A stretch of DNA of 64,000 nt. Source: Rhodohalobacter mucosus. GTDB lineage: Bacteria > Bacteroidota > Rhodothermia > Balneolales > Balneolaceae. Position 1 is the first letter of the stretch. Each line of letters opens with the position of its first letter. Made by a program: the position numbers and the translations under genes. A model generated the notes under the pieces. That model ran no database searches. It saw only the letters and a list, made by a program, of their open reading frames with translations, and was not told where the DNA came from. The stretch spans positions 372,001-436,000 of the forward strand of contig NZ_QGGB01000005.1 of the NCBI RefSeq assembly GCF_003150675.1, in the 5' to 3' direction. This document shows, in pieces, positions 49,964 through 59,018 of the stretch.

Positions 49964-52117
49964 TTATTCCAGACTCTGAACAATCGCACGGTGCCGGATA
50001 TAGTGCCTCAGTGCGAGCAGGTCGTCATCGCTCAGTTCCCTGAACGCGGGCATGCCCATCGTTACATTGCCTCCGTCTTTTACAATGAGATCAAAAGCGG
50101 CTTCACTCATGGTAATGGGCGACTCACGTAAATCCGGCGCCATGCCGCCCGAATAGGCATCCGGCCCGTGGCATCCGTCGCATTTTGCATAGAGGATTTC
50201 GCCCTTCGCGGCCAGGTCAAAATCGACCACAAATTCAGGCGCTGCGATCGGCTGAACCACGCGCGGCGGCGGCTGAGGGGGCATGTTGGCCGTACCGTTC
50301 ATGGAGAAAGTGATCAGCCTGCGGGTGTGCTCGCGGTAGGCCCAGCCCAGTCCTGCAGCCTCGAGTCCGCCGAGGCCCGCATACCCGCCTCCCCAGCCCA
50401 CCAGCAGGGAGATATACTGCGTGCCGTCTATTTTGTAGGTGATGGGAGGGGCCGAGATGCCCAGCCCCGCATTGTACTCCCAGACGATATCGCCAGTGGC
50501 CGCATCGTAGGCGAGCAGCATACCGTCCGAACGCCCCTGGAACACCAGGTTGCCGGCGGTGGTCAGGGTACCCGCATTCCAGAAATGCTCCTGCGGCACT
50601 TCCCAGGCTTTCTCCTGCGTAACGGGATCCCATGCGATCAGGGAAGCCGGATAATCACGCAATTCATCGTTACGCGTGAAATTCACACCGATTCCGCCTT
50701 CAAACTCTTCCGCCTGCCAGTTCTCCAGATCGATCCCTTCGGCACTGAACTCCGTTCCCATATGCAGGGCCGGGATGTAGACCAGGCCTGTATTCTGATT
50801 GTACGACATTGCGTGCCAGCTGTGTGCGCCCCAGGGTGCCGGCATAATCAGAGCCGCATTCTCTTCATAGCGTGAACCGGGCACCTCTACCGGGCGACCG
50901 GTTTCGAGGTCGATTTCAGACGCCCAGGTGGTTTTGGCAAAGGGTTCGGCGGAAATGAGCTCACCCGTCACCCGGTTGATTACGTAGAAAAATCCGTTTT
51001 TCGGGGCGTGGAGAATAGCTTTCACCTCTTCGCCGTCGATTTTCAGGTCGGCCAGTACAATATCCATATTAGAGTTGTAGTCCCACGTATCCCCGGGTAC
51101 GGTCTGATAGTGCCAGAGATATTCGCCGGTATCCGGATCCAGGGCCACGATGGAGCAGAGAAAGAGATTGTCACCGCCCTCGGGGCTGCGGATCTCCCGG
51201 TTCCAGGGCGAGCCGTTTCCGGTTCCGATATACAACACATCCAGGTCGGGATCATAGGTAAAGCCGTGCCATGCATTGCCGCCGCCGCCGTGCTTCCACC
51301 ACTCGCCGGTCCACGTCTCCGCAGCCATCGCCATCGCCTCGCTTTCAAAACCGTCATCCGGGTTGCCGGGTACGATATAAAATTTCCAGGCCTCTTCGCC
51401 GGTCTCCGCATCGTAGGCGGTTACGAAACCGCGGGAGGGACCATTTTCTGTCCCTCCGTTGCCGATCAGCACCTTACCTTTGAATGCTTTGGGAGCCCCG
51501 GTGATATAGAGAGCACGGTCTTCATCAAAGGTTCGTACCATCCACACGAGTTCGCCCGTTTCGGCATCCAGGGCAAACAGGCGTCCGTCCCAGGTTGCGG
51601 CGAAGACTTTGCCCATGTAGAAAGAGATGCCCCGGTTGTGCACCCAGCCGATCTGCCGTTTGCCGGCCACCGCTTCGCCCACCTTCGGATTGTATTCCCA
51701 GAGAAGCTCGCCGGTTACCGCATCCACTGCCCGTATAATGTTCATGGTGCCGGTGAAGTACATCACGCCGTTCACAACCAGGGGAGTGGATACCAGGCCC
51801 ACGTCATTCGGCAGATCCAGCCACCAGTCCACCTTTAGTTCGCTAACATTTTCCGTGGTCACGTCTTCAAGCGGGCTGAAGCGCTGTTCATAATGTGTGC
51901 CCCCATAGGCCAGCCATTCGGAAACCAGGCTCTGATCCGCCAGGGTTTGATCGTCAACTACAATCTTTTCGTCGTTTGAACTGCAGCTAACCAGGAAAAG
52001 CGCAGCGAAGAGAGAAGGTAATATGCTATTGGACAGCCAAAATCCGGAAGAGTTCTTTTTGGCTTTTGAAATAGTCAGAGAACACCCATTTTTTATCGTT
52101 TCATCCACGAGATCCAC
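49964..52117 (-). CDS. PQQ-dependent alcohol dehydrogenase with cytochrome c domain (lipoprotein)
   Basis: A 717-residue quinohemoprotein. A lipobox-like LFLVSC (about residues 41-46) follows an unusually long polar leader. The eight-bladed PQQ propeller covers about 60-590, with tryptophan-docking motifs (AVDAVTGELLWEY, ALDAETGELVWM, AYDAATGDIVWEY) and TWDYNSNMDIV near the usual catalytic Asp. The C-terminal class I cytochrome c has CDGCHG and the axial Met in TMGMPAF. It should oxidise an alcohol or sugar in the periplasm and pass electrons through heme. The vicinal Cys-Cys pair of most family members (xxCCDxxNRG) is replaced by IGWVHNRG. Confidence 0.88.
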   Translation of the reverse strand: MDLVDETIKNGCSLTISKAKKNSSGFWLSNSILPSLFAALFLVSCSSNDEKIVVDDQTLADQSLVSEWLAYGGTHYEQRFSPLEDVTTENVSELKVDWWLDLPNDVGLVSTPLVVNGVMYFTGTMNIIRAVDAVTGELLWEYNPKVGEAVAGKRQIGWVHNRGISFYMGKVFAATWDGRLFALDAETGELVWMVRTFDEDRALYITGAPKAFKGKVLIGNGGTENGPSRGFVTAYDAETGEEAWKFYIVPGNPDDGFESEAMAMAAETWTGEWWKHGGGGNAWHGFTYDPDLDVLYIGTGNGSPWNREIRSPEGGDNLFLCSIVALDPDTGEYLWHYQTVPGDTWDYNSNMDIVLADLKIDGEEVKAILHAPKNGFFYVINRVTGELISAEPFAKTTWASEIDLETGRPVEVPGSRYEENAALIMPAPWGAHSWHAMSYNQNTGLVYIPALHMGTEFSAEGIDLENWQAEEFEGGIGVNFTRNDELRDYPASLIAWDPVTQEKAWEVPQEHFWNAGTLTTAGNLVFQGRSDGMLLAYDAATGDIVWEYNAGLGISAPPITYKIDGTQYISLLVGWGGGYAGLGGLEAAGLGWAYREHTRRLITFSMNGTANMPPQPPPRVVQPIAAPEFVVDFDLAAKGEILYAKCDGCHGPDAYSGGMAPDLRESPITMSEAAFDLIVKDGGNVTMGMPAFRELSDDDLLALRHYIRHRAIVQSLE

Positions 52118-52269
52118 CCCTATTTTTTTGTTTTCCGTTGAACGGTAAGCAGCGGTCTGTCGCAGATGAATTTCAGATAAATGCAGCTCTCTTGAAATTG
52201 ATTCTACTGATCAAATGGGATTTTTCCTAATAAAATGTCCAAAAAGCGGGTAGATGGTACCAGAGCGGC

Positions 52270-52342
52270 AAAAAAAAAGCTGTCCGGAATGAAGTCGGAT
52301 TACGGGGTGACCGTAATTACCATGACTTCAGTCCAGACAGCT
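52270..52342 (-). terminator. Long-stem intrinsic terminator of lon
   Basis: On the minus strand a near-complete palindrome of about 65 nt (outer arms AGCTGTC / GACAGCT, then CTGAAGTC / GACTTCAT, then TTACGG / CCGTAA) is followed by eight Ts. It lies about 35 bp beyond the lon stop. Confidence 0.88.
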
Positions 52343-52376
52343 ACCTTGTTCAGATCGTGCTTGAAGCGGAATCAGC

Positions 52377-54923
52377 CTAATTCTCCAGCACGTTCATCTC
52401 TTTCTGTACATTGGAGGGCACTTTATTCTGTCCGTCCGTCTGCAGTTTGTGGGATTCGGGCACCTCGAAGAAGTTGGCCGGATCTTCCACCGGCTCGTCT
52501 TCCAGGATGAGGTCCAGGATCGGCTCCATGCGCTCCAGGTACTGCACCTGCAGATTGCCGATTACATCTTCCTCGATCTCGTCCACGTCCTTCTCGTTTT
52601 TCTTGGGAAGGAACACTTTCTCAATGCCCGCACGCTTGGCGGCCAGCACTTTCTCCTTGATGCCGCCCACCGGCAGCACCAGTCCGCGAAGGGTGATTTC
52701 GCCGGTCATTGCCAGCGTTCCCTTCACCTTGCGCTGGGTGAAGATGGAGGCTACCGCACTCAGCAGCGCCACACCGGCCGACGGGCCGTCTTTCGGCACC
52801 GCGCCCTGCGGTACGTGAATGTGAAGATCCCAGTACTTGAACGCCTCTTCGGGGATATTCAGCTCCTTGTAGCGTGCGCGCAGGTAGCTTATCGCCAGCA
52901 TGGCCGACTCTTTCATCACATCACCCAGCTGTCCGGTAATGTGCAGCTTGCCCGTACCGCGCGATACGCTCGCCTCGATAAAGAGGATGTCGCCGCCGTA
53001 GGGGGTCCACGCCAGTCCGGTGGCCACGCCCGGCACCGTAGTGCGTTCGGCCACATCGGAGAAGAATTTGCGCTTGCCGAGGATGTCGGCCACGTCGTTC
53101 ACGCCCACGCTCATGTCATCGATGTCGCCGCTGGCGATCTGTGCGGCCACGTTGCGGCACACGGCGCCGATCTGGCGCTCCAGGTTCCGCACGCCGCTTT
53201 CGCGGGTGTACTCGTCCACAATCTTCTCGATGGCGGCTTTTGAAATCTTGATCTGCTTGTTCGAAAGACCGTTCTCCTCAATCTGCTTCGGAATGAGATA
53301 CTTCCGCGCGATCTCCGATTTCTCCTCCAGCGTGTAGCCGCTGATGTTGATAATCTCCATCCGGTCGCGCAGCGGCGCAGGGATGGTATCGAGCGAGTTC
53401 GCCGTGGCAATAAACATCACCTTCGACAGGTCGTACTCCAGCTCCAGGTAGTTGTCGGTGAAGGAGTCGTTCTGCTCGGGATCGAGCACCTCGAGCAGGG
53501 CGGAGGTCGGGTCGCCCCGGAAATCGGAGCCTACCTTGTCGATCTCATCCAGCATGATAACCGGATTGCCCTTGCCGGCTTTCTTCATCGAACGCAGGAT
53601 CCTGCCGGGCAGCGCGCCGATATAGGTACGGCGGTGTCCGCGTATTTCGGCCTCGTCGTGGATGCCGCCCAGGCTGAACCTCTCAAACTCCCGGTTCAGC
53701 GATCGCGCGATCGATTTACCGAGCGAGGTTTTACCCACACCCGGAGGCCCGTAGAAGCAGAGGATGGGCGCCTTCATGTCTTTTTTCAGCTTCAGGACAG
53801 CCAGATACTCAATAATTCGTTTTTTCACCTTCTCCAGGCCGTAGTGGTCCTCATCCAGCACCTTGCGGGCCCGTTTCAGGTCAAGTTTGTCTTTGGAGTA
53901 CTCGCCCCAGGGCAGGTCCAGGATCCACTCGATGTAGCTGTGGATGATGCCGTAGTTGGGGGAGGAGCTGGGAGTCATCTCCAGCCTCTGGAGCTCCTTC
54001 TCGGCGGTCTCCATGACATTCTCCGGCAGGCCTTTCTTCTCCTTGAGCTGCTGCCGCAGTTTCTCCACGGTCTGCTGCTCGCCGTCTTCGCCCAGCGCTT
54101 CCTGAATTGCTTTCATCTGCTGACGCAGGTAGAAATCGCGCTGCTGGTCGTCGATATCGGTTTTCACCTTCGAGCGGATCTCCTCGCTCAGGTTCAGCAC
54201 CTGCAGCTCCTTGTTGAGATACTCCATCACTTTGTCGAGCCGCTTCGAGAATGTGCGGATCTCCAGAATCTGCTGCTTCTCGGCAATTGAGACCTGCAGG
54301 TTCGAGGAGATAAAGTTGAGCAGAAACGACGGACTCGAAATATTGTTGATGGCGATCGACGCTTCCGATGGGATGTTCGGCGAGAGATTCACAATTTTGC
54401 TTGCGGTCTCTTTGATGGAGCGTATGGAGGCATCCAGCTCGATGCCGCTGATATCCATATCCTGTTTTACGGGGAACACCCTGGCTTTGAAAAAGGGCTC
54501 TTCCTCCAGCATCTCCTCAATGCCGAATACGCTTTTGCCCTGAATTACCACGCTCTTGCTGCCGTCGGGCATCTTGATCAGTTTCAGGATCTGCGCAACG
54601 GTACCGAACTGGTAGAGGTCGCCCGGTTCGGGGTCTTCCACCGACTCATCTTTCTGCGTTACCACGCCGATCGTTTTATCGCTTTCGTAGGCCTGTTTTA
54701 CAAGGGCAAGCGAGCGGTCGCGTCCCACCGTGATGGGAACCACCACGCCCGGAAAAAGAACCGTGTTTTTGAGGGGCAGAATGGGAAGTTCATCGGGAAT
54801 GGCCGATTCCGTGAGCTTTTTCTCCTCTTCTTCGCTCATCAGGGGAATGGCCTGCTCAAAATCGTCAAACCCTTCATTTTGATCGTCGAATGCCGTCGTT
54901 ATTTTAAATCGTGAATCAAGCAT
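52377..54923 (-). CDS. lon: ATP-dependent serine protease Lon
   Basis: An 848-residue Lon (from the ATG at 54923). The N-terminal substrate domain (about 40-250) starts at ELPILPLKNTVLFPGVVVPI. A coiled coil follows, then the AAA+ module with Walker A GPPGVGKTSLGKS (about 390) and Walker B MLDEIDKVG (about 460). The protease domain has the Ser-Lys dyad (Ser in KDGPSAGVAL, about 712; Lys in GGIKEKVLAAKRAG, about 755). It degrades misfolded and regulatory proteins in the cytoplasm. The frame runs upstream to 55004, but MLDSRFK at 54923 fits relatives. The gene ends in a long-stem terminator. Confidence 0.97.
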   Translation of the reverse strand: MLDSRFKITTAFDDQNEGFDDFEQAIPLMSEEEEKKLTESAIPDELPILPLKNTVLFPGVVVPITVGRDRSLALVKQAYESDKTIGVVTQKDESVEDPEPGDLYQFGTVAQILKLIKMPDGSKSVVIQGKSVFGIEEMLEEEPFFKARVFPVKQDMDISGIELDASIRSIKETASKIVNLSPNIPSEASIAINNISSPSFLLNFISSNLQVSIAEKQQILEIRTFSKRLDKVMEYLNKELQVLNLSEEIRSKVKTDIDDQQRDFYLRQQMKAIQEALGEDGEQQTVEKLRQQLKEKKGLPENVMETAEKELQRLEMTPSSSPNYGIIHSYIEWILDLPWGEYSKDKLDLKRARKVLDEDHYGLEKVKKRIIEYLAVLKLKKDMKAPILCFYGPPGVGKTSLGKSIARSLNREFERFSLGGIHDEAEIRGHRRTYIGALPGRILRSMKKAGKGNPVIMLDEIDKVGSDFRGDPTSALLEVLDPEQNDSFTDNYLELEYDLSKVMFIATANSLDTIPAPLRDRMEIINISGYTLEEKSEIARKYLIPKQIEENGLSNKQIKISKAAIEKIVDEYTRESGVRNLERQIGAVCRNVAAQIASGDIDDMSVGVNDVADILGKRKFFSDVAERTTVPGVATGLAWTPYGGDILFIEASVSRGTGKLHITGQLGDVMKESAMLAISYLRARYKELNIPEEAFKYWDLHIHVPQGAVPKDGPSAGVALLSAVASIFTQRKVKGTLAMTGEITLRGLVLPVGGIKEKVLAAKRAGIEKVFLPKKNEKDVDEIEEDVIGNLQVQYLERMEPILDLILEDEPVEDPANFFEVPESHKLQTDGQNKVPSNVQKEMNVLEN

Positions 54924-55087
54924 GTAAATAGGATCTATTGATAATTTTTTTCTCTTTGACTGTTTCCGTGGCAAATAAAACGCCAATGTGCCCGCTGCTA
55001 CCATAACGTCAGAACTTTGTTCACGGTTCTGCCAATATGAGAAAAGTTCTCTCTGTACTGACAGTTGGTCAGGCTTCCGTTTCCCTC

Positions 55088-56599
55088 TTATTGCAAATAA
55101 AACTTGATTCCCACCAGTGACGCCCCCAGTATTTCCGTGGTGGGCCCAATACTGCTGCTTCTGAGCTGAATGGCTGCCGTAATGTCAAAGTACGTGGTTT
55201 CAACCCCACCGCCAAAACTGTAATATCCCGGCATTCTGGGCGCTAGGCGGGTGCCTGCGCGGATGGGAATAAAGGGAAGGGGGCGAATTTCAAGGCCCAG
55301 GTAGGCAACCGGGAAATTGGCCGCAAAGGCGGTTTTTGCAATGGAGTAGCTGATATCTCCCATCAGCTTTAGCCGGTCGATCTGAAATAATGCGCCCAGG
55401 TTAAGGGTGGCCGGAAGGGAAGTTGCAAAAGCGTTGTTACTCGAGCGGTTGATGTTTTCGAATGGTGTTTCTGCAAACTGGCTGAGGAATGAAAGATGCT
55501 CGCCGGGCGCTCCCAAAAATGAAAGTTCCGAGAGTTCTCCGGTTTCCGATGTCTCCTCTTCACCGTCGGGAGCGGTATCTTTGCGGGTTGACCGGTAGTG
55601 ATAAACGGCTCCCAGGTCGGTAACAGAAAAGCTGAATCGCAGTGATTTCTCCGTTGGCACATCTTCACGCCTCAGTGTTGAAAGATCGCTTCCGAATGTG
55701 ATGAGATAGGTGATGCCGATGTCGAGCCCCGCACCGAACGCGGATGGACGAAAAATGTCGGTCAGGTTTCCGTCCGAAAGTCCGCTGAAGGGGCCGCCCG
55801 CACCGCCCGAGAAGTACCCGCTGCTGAGCTGCGAAAAACGGGTTTCGCGCTGCCACAGACCGTCCGATTCACCGATGGAGTAGCGGTCTCTGTACCTCAC
55901 ATCCAGGTACGATCCACCCATCACCAGCTTGGGTGCAATGCCGATAATGAACTCCGCCAGCCTTGGATTCTGCCCGTTCAGAAAAGTAAACGATTCGGCA
56001 TAGCCGAACGACAGCTCGTGCAGCGACTGAAACTGGTGACGGAACGACCGGTTTACCTGCAGGCGGTCACCCCGTTCGGTAGGTTCATCGGTAAAAAAAC
56101 CGCGCCCCAGTTCATAAAAACTGACCGACCGGGTACGCAGTGCAACGGCATAGGAACGGTCTTCCAGGTTCCATTTGAGCCCGAACCAATAGAGGTCTGT
56201 AAGCGACTGCATGGAGCTTACCTGCTGACGGGTGCCGGGGAAAATTCTGTCGACAAGCCGCTCGCGGTCTGTTTCGTTAATTATACGGCTTTGCTCAGAC
56301 GAGCCGTAAGGCATCAGTGTTGACCTGAACTGGCTGAAGCGGTCACCGTTATTCGGGATGGGAAGGGCTGAATCGAAGTATGCACCGCCCTTCAGCAGCG
56401 ATATTTGCAGCTTATAGTTCTTTTCACGGATGTAGAGGTTGGCCGGGTTCAGGAAGAGCGATTCAAAGCCGGTGAGGTAGGATGCACCTCCGCCGCCCAG
56501 GGCCATATTTTCAGCAGTAAGCACATTCTGGGAACTCACGCTCGTGCACAGGAGCTGAATCAGAAAGCCGGTAATCAGCAGACGTTTTAGTGGTTTCAA
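55088..56599 (-). CDS. FadL/PorV-like outer-membrane beta-barrel protein, uncharacterised
   Basis: A 503-residue exported protein with a signal peptide (about 1-24, ending SVSSQ). An N-terminal NMALGGGGASYLTGFESLFLNPANLY motif resembles the LGGAxxAxxxxxxxxxxNPA hatch of FadL/PorV-type barrels. Many beta strands follow, and the C-terminus ends LVGIKFYLQ. It may carry hydrophobic ligands or serve in export; neither is proven. It starts 12 bp downstream of the uvrD/pcrA gene, so the two are probably co-transcribed. Confidence 0.7.
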   Translation of the reverse strand: MKPLKRLLITGFLIQLLCTSVSSQNVLTAENMALGGGGASYLTGFESLFLNPANLYIREKNYKLQISLLKGGAYFDSALPIPNNGDRFSQFRSTLMPYGSSEQSRIINETDRERLVDRIFPGTRQQVSSMQSLTDLYWFGLKWNLEDRSYAVALRTRSVSFYELGRGFFTDEPTERGDRLQVNRSFRHQFQSLHELSFGYAESFTFLNGQNPRLAEFIIGIAPKLVMGGSYLDVRYRDRYSIGESDGLWQRETRFSQLSSGYFSGGAGGPFSGLSDGNLTDIFRPSAFGAGLDIGITYLITFGSDLSTLRREDVPTEKSLRFSFSVTDLGAVYHYRSTRKDTAPDGEEETSETGELSELSFLGAPGEHLSFLSQFAETPFENINRSSNNAFATSLPATLNLGALFQIDRLKLMGDISYSIAKTAFAANFPVAYLGLEIRPLPFIPIRAGTRLAPRMPGYYSFGGGVETTYFDITAAIQLRSSSIGPTTEILGASLVGIKFYLQ

Positions 56600-56611
56600 T
56601 GTGCTTTGAAT

Positions 56612-58927
56612 TTATTGTATCACCTGAAGCCGGGCGGCTCTCAGCATGAGTGTTTTTTGTCCCCTGTTTTTAAAATAGACCACAACCCGCGCGTCGCGGC
56701 CCGCTCCGCTCCGCTGTACAATCTTGCCCGCCCCGAAAGAGGGGTGAAGCACGTGTGCCCCGGTTCGAAACGGGTCATCATCATACTCATATTCATAGTC
56801 ACTGTTTCCTGATGAACGGGGTTTTTTGGAGTTAACGGGTGATTTCCAGTCATAGTCTATTTCGGTATCCGTCCGTTTAGCGGAATCGGAGCTGTCATCT
56901 CTCTCCACGGAAAAAGAGGAGGAATCCGTCCGGTTCTGACGTATTGTGGCACCGGTTTCCGTTCGCACCACGCCGGGATCCACCTCATTCAAAAACCGCG
57001 AACGCGCCTGACGCTGCTCTTCCCCGTATTTAAACCGCATTTTACTGTAGCTGAAAAAGAGGTGTTTCTGGGCTCTTGTGATGGCAACGTAGAAAAGCCT
57101 CCTTTCCTCTTCGGTATTGGGCTCTTCACCTTCTCGGGGACCCATGGGGAACAGGTTCTCTTCCAGGCCCACAATAAACACCACGGGAAACTCCAGCCCC
57201 TTGGATGCGTGGACGGTCATCAGCGTAACGGCGGGCTTGTTTTCATCATACTTGTCGGTATCGGTGATGAGCGTAATCTCCTGCAGAAAGTTGGAAAGTT
57301 TTGCATTCCCCGTGTTCTGCTGATAGTACGCGATCGCATTTTGAAGTTCCAGAACGTTGTCGCGGCGCGTAAGCGACTGAGCGCTGTTTTCCTCAACAAG
57401 CGCTTTGAGGTAACCGCTTTTTTCAAGCACTTTTTTGGTTACATCGAGAATGGGTGTGCCGCTTTCGAGCAGTTCGCGCAGGTTCTCGATCATCTGTACA
57501 AACTCCTTCACGCGCGCCTCGGCGGGTTTGTAGAGGTCGGCTGTCTCCACATTTTTCAGGATCTTCCATACCGAAGAGCCCGTGCTTCGCGCTTTCTTCA
57601 GCAGATCGTTCAGCGATTTGTTGCCGATGCCCCGGCTGGGCTCATTGATGATGCGCAGAAGGGCCTGCTCATCCTCGGGGTTCACCAAGAGGGTGAGATA
57701 AGCCAGTACGTCTTTGATCTCTTTGCGCTGATAGAACGACAGCCCGCCCACCAGCTGATAGGCAATATTTTTTCTGCGCAACGCCTCCTCAAAAATCCTG
57801 CTCTGGTAGTTTGTGCGGTAGAGTATGGCAAAATCGTTGTTCTGATAACCGTGCCGCAGCTTCAGGTCGTTGATGTAGTTTACGATCCGGTTCGCTTCAT
57901 CCCGCTCGTCAAAATTTTCGAGCAGCGTGATGGGTTCACCATCAATATTCTCCGTCCATAGTGTTTTTTCAAGCTGCTTGCGGTTCTGTTTGATTACCGA
58001 ATCGGCACACTGGAGAATGTGTTTGGTTGACCGGTAATTCTGTTCCAGGGGCACCTCGGTTGCTTTCTGATAGTCCTCCTTGAAATTCAGAATGTTGGAT
58101 ATATCGGCTCCCCGGAACGAGTAGATGCTCTGCGCGTCATCGCCGACCACGCAGATATTTTCATATTTGTCTGCCAGCAGCCGGGTCACCTTGTACTGTG
58201 CGTGATTGGTGTCCTGGTACTCATCGATGAGTATGTATCGGAACTTATCCTGATATTTCTCCAGTACGTCAGGATGCTCTTCGAAGAGTTCAATGGGCCG
58301 GATCAGAAGGTCGTCAAAGTCCATGGCGTTCGCTTCCTTGAGGCGCCTGGTATAGAGCTGGTACACCCTTGCGGTGATATCGTCGAGCGTGCTCTGCACA
58401 AACCGGTTCTGGTAGGTGTCCGGACCTACCAGTTGGTTCTTGGCGTCGCTGATTTTGTACTGGATGGTACGCGGCCGTATTTCACGCGGATCATAGTTGA
58501 GCTCTTTCAGGATCAGTTTGATGGCGTTTTCGGAATCGGCGGAGTCGTAAATGGAGAATGAGCTGCTGTATCCTATTCGTTCAGCCTCGAACCGCAAAAT
58601 CTTGGAAAAAATGGAGTGGAATGTACCCATCCAAAGGCCCGATGCGCGCTCGCCGATCAGGTCTTGAATACGGCTCTGCATCTCACGCGCCGCTTTATTT
58701 GTAAATGTAAGAGCCAGAATATTATGCGGCAGTGCGTGTTGCTTTTGAAGAAGGTGCGCAATGCGGTAGGTGAGTACCCGGGTCTTGCCGCTGCCGGCGC
58801 CTGCAATGATTAAAAGCGGGCCCTGTACGTGTGAAGCGGCACGGCGCTGTTGCTCATTGAGTTTGGAGAGTAAATCGGCTGGGTCGGGGGTGCTGGAAGA
58901 GTCGGACCGGAGGGTGAACTGCTGCAT
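56612..58927 (-). CDS. pcrA: UvrD/PcrA-type superfamily 1 DNA helicase
   Basis: A 771-residue helicase with Q motif NEQQRRAASH, Walker A AGAGSGKTRVL (about 42-52), motif Ia TFTNKAAREM, Walker B LIDEYQDTNHAQY (about 228), motif III VVGDDAQSIYSFRGA, motif IV EQNYRST, motif V LMTVHASKGLEFPVVF (about 570) and motif VI YVAITRAQ. The C-terminal tail with HPSFGAGKIVQ-type motif binds RNA polymerase in PcrA. It unwinds DNA in repair and replication restart. Confidence 0.95.
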   Translation of the reverse strand: MQQFTLRSDSSSTPDPADLLSKLNEQQRRAASHVQGPLLIIAGAGSGKTRVLTYRIAHLLQKQHALPHNILALTFTNKAAREMQSRIQDLIGERASGLWMGTFHSIFSKILRFEAERIGYSSSFSIYDSADSENAIKLILKELNYDPREIRPRTIQYKISDAKNQLVGPDTYQNRFVQSTLDDITARVYQLYTRRLKEANAMDFDDLLIRPIELFEEHPDVLEKYQDKFRYILIDEYQDTNHAQYKVTRLLADKYENICVVGDDAQSIYSFRGADISNILNFKEDYQKATEVPLEQNYRSTKHILQCADSVIKQNRKQLEKTLWTENIDGEPITLLENFDERDEANRIVNYINDLKLRHGYQNNDFAILYRTNYQSRIFEEALRRKNIAYQLVGGLSFYQRKEIKDVLAYLTLLVNPEDEQALLRIINEPSRGIGNKSLNDLLKKARSTGSSVWKILKNVETADLYKPAEARVKEFVQMIENLRELLESGTPILDVTKKVLEKSGYLKALVEENSAQSLTRRDNVLELQNAIAYYQQNTGNAKLSNFLQEITLITDTDKYDENKPAVTLMTVHASKGLEFPVVFIVGLEENLFPMGPREGEEPNTEEERRLFYVAITRAQKHLFFSYSKMRFKYGEEQRQARSRFLNEVDPGVVRTETGATIRQNRTDSSSFSVERDDSSDSAKRTDTEIDYDWKSPVNSKKPRSSGNSDYEYEYDDDPFRTGAHVLHPSFGAGKIVQRSGAGRDARVVVYFKNRGQKTLMLRAARLQVIQ

Positions 58928-59018
58928 TAATACGGTTTCGGGTCGGGTTAATTCAAAAAAATGACGATTTTAAAATTACGAATAATATTCGAAGGGGATG
59001 AACCCTGATCCGGTTTTT

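Noticed and set aside
57062-57961. Long plus-strand frames opposite the uvrD/pcrA and lon genes
   Set aside because: They are shadows of conserved helicase and protease genes on the minus strand with complete motif sets.
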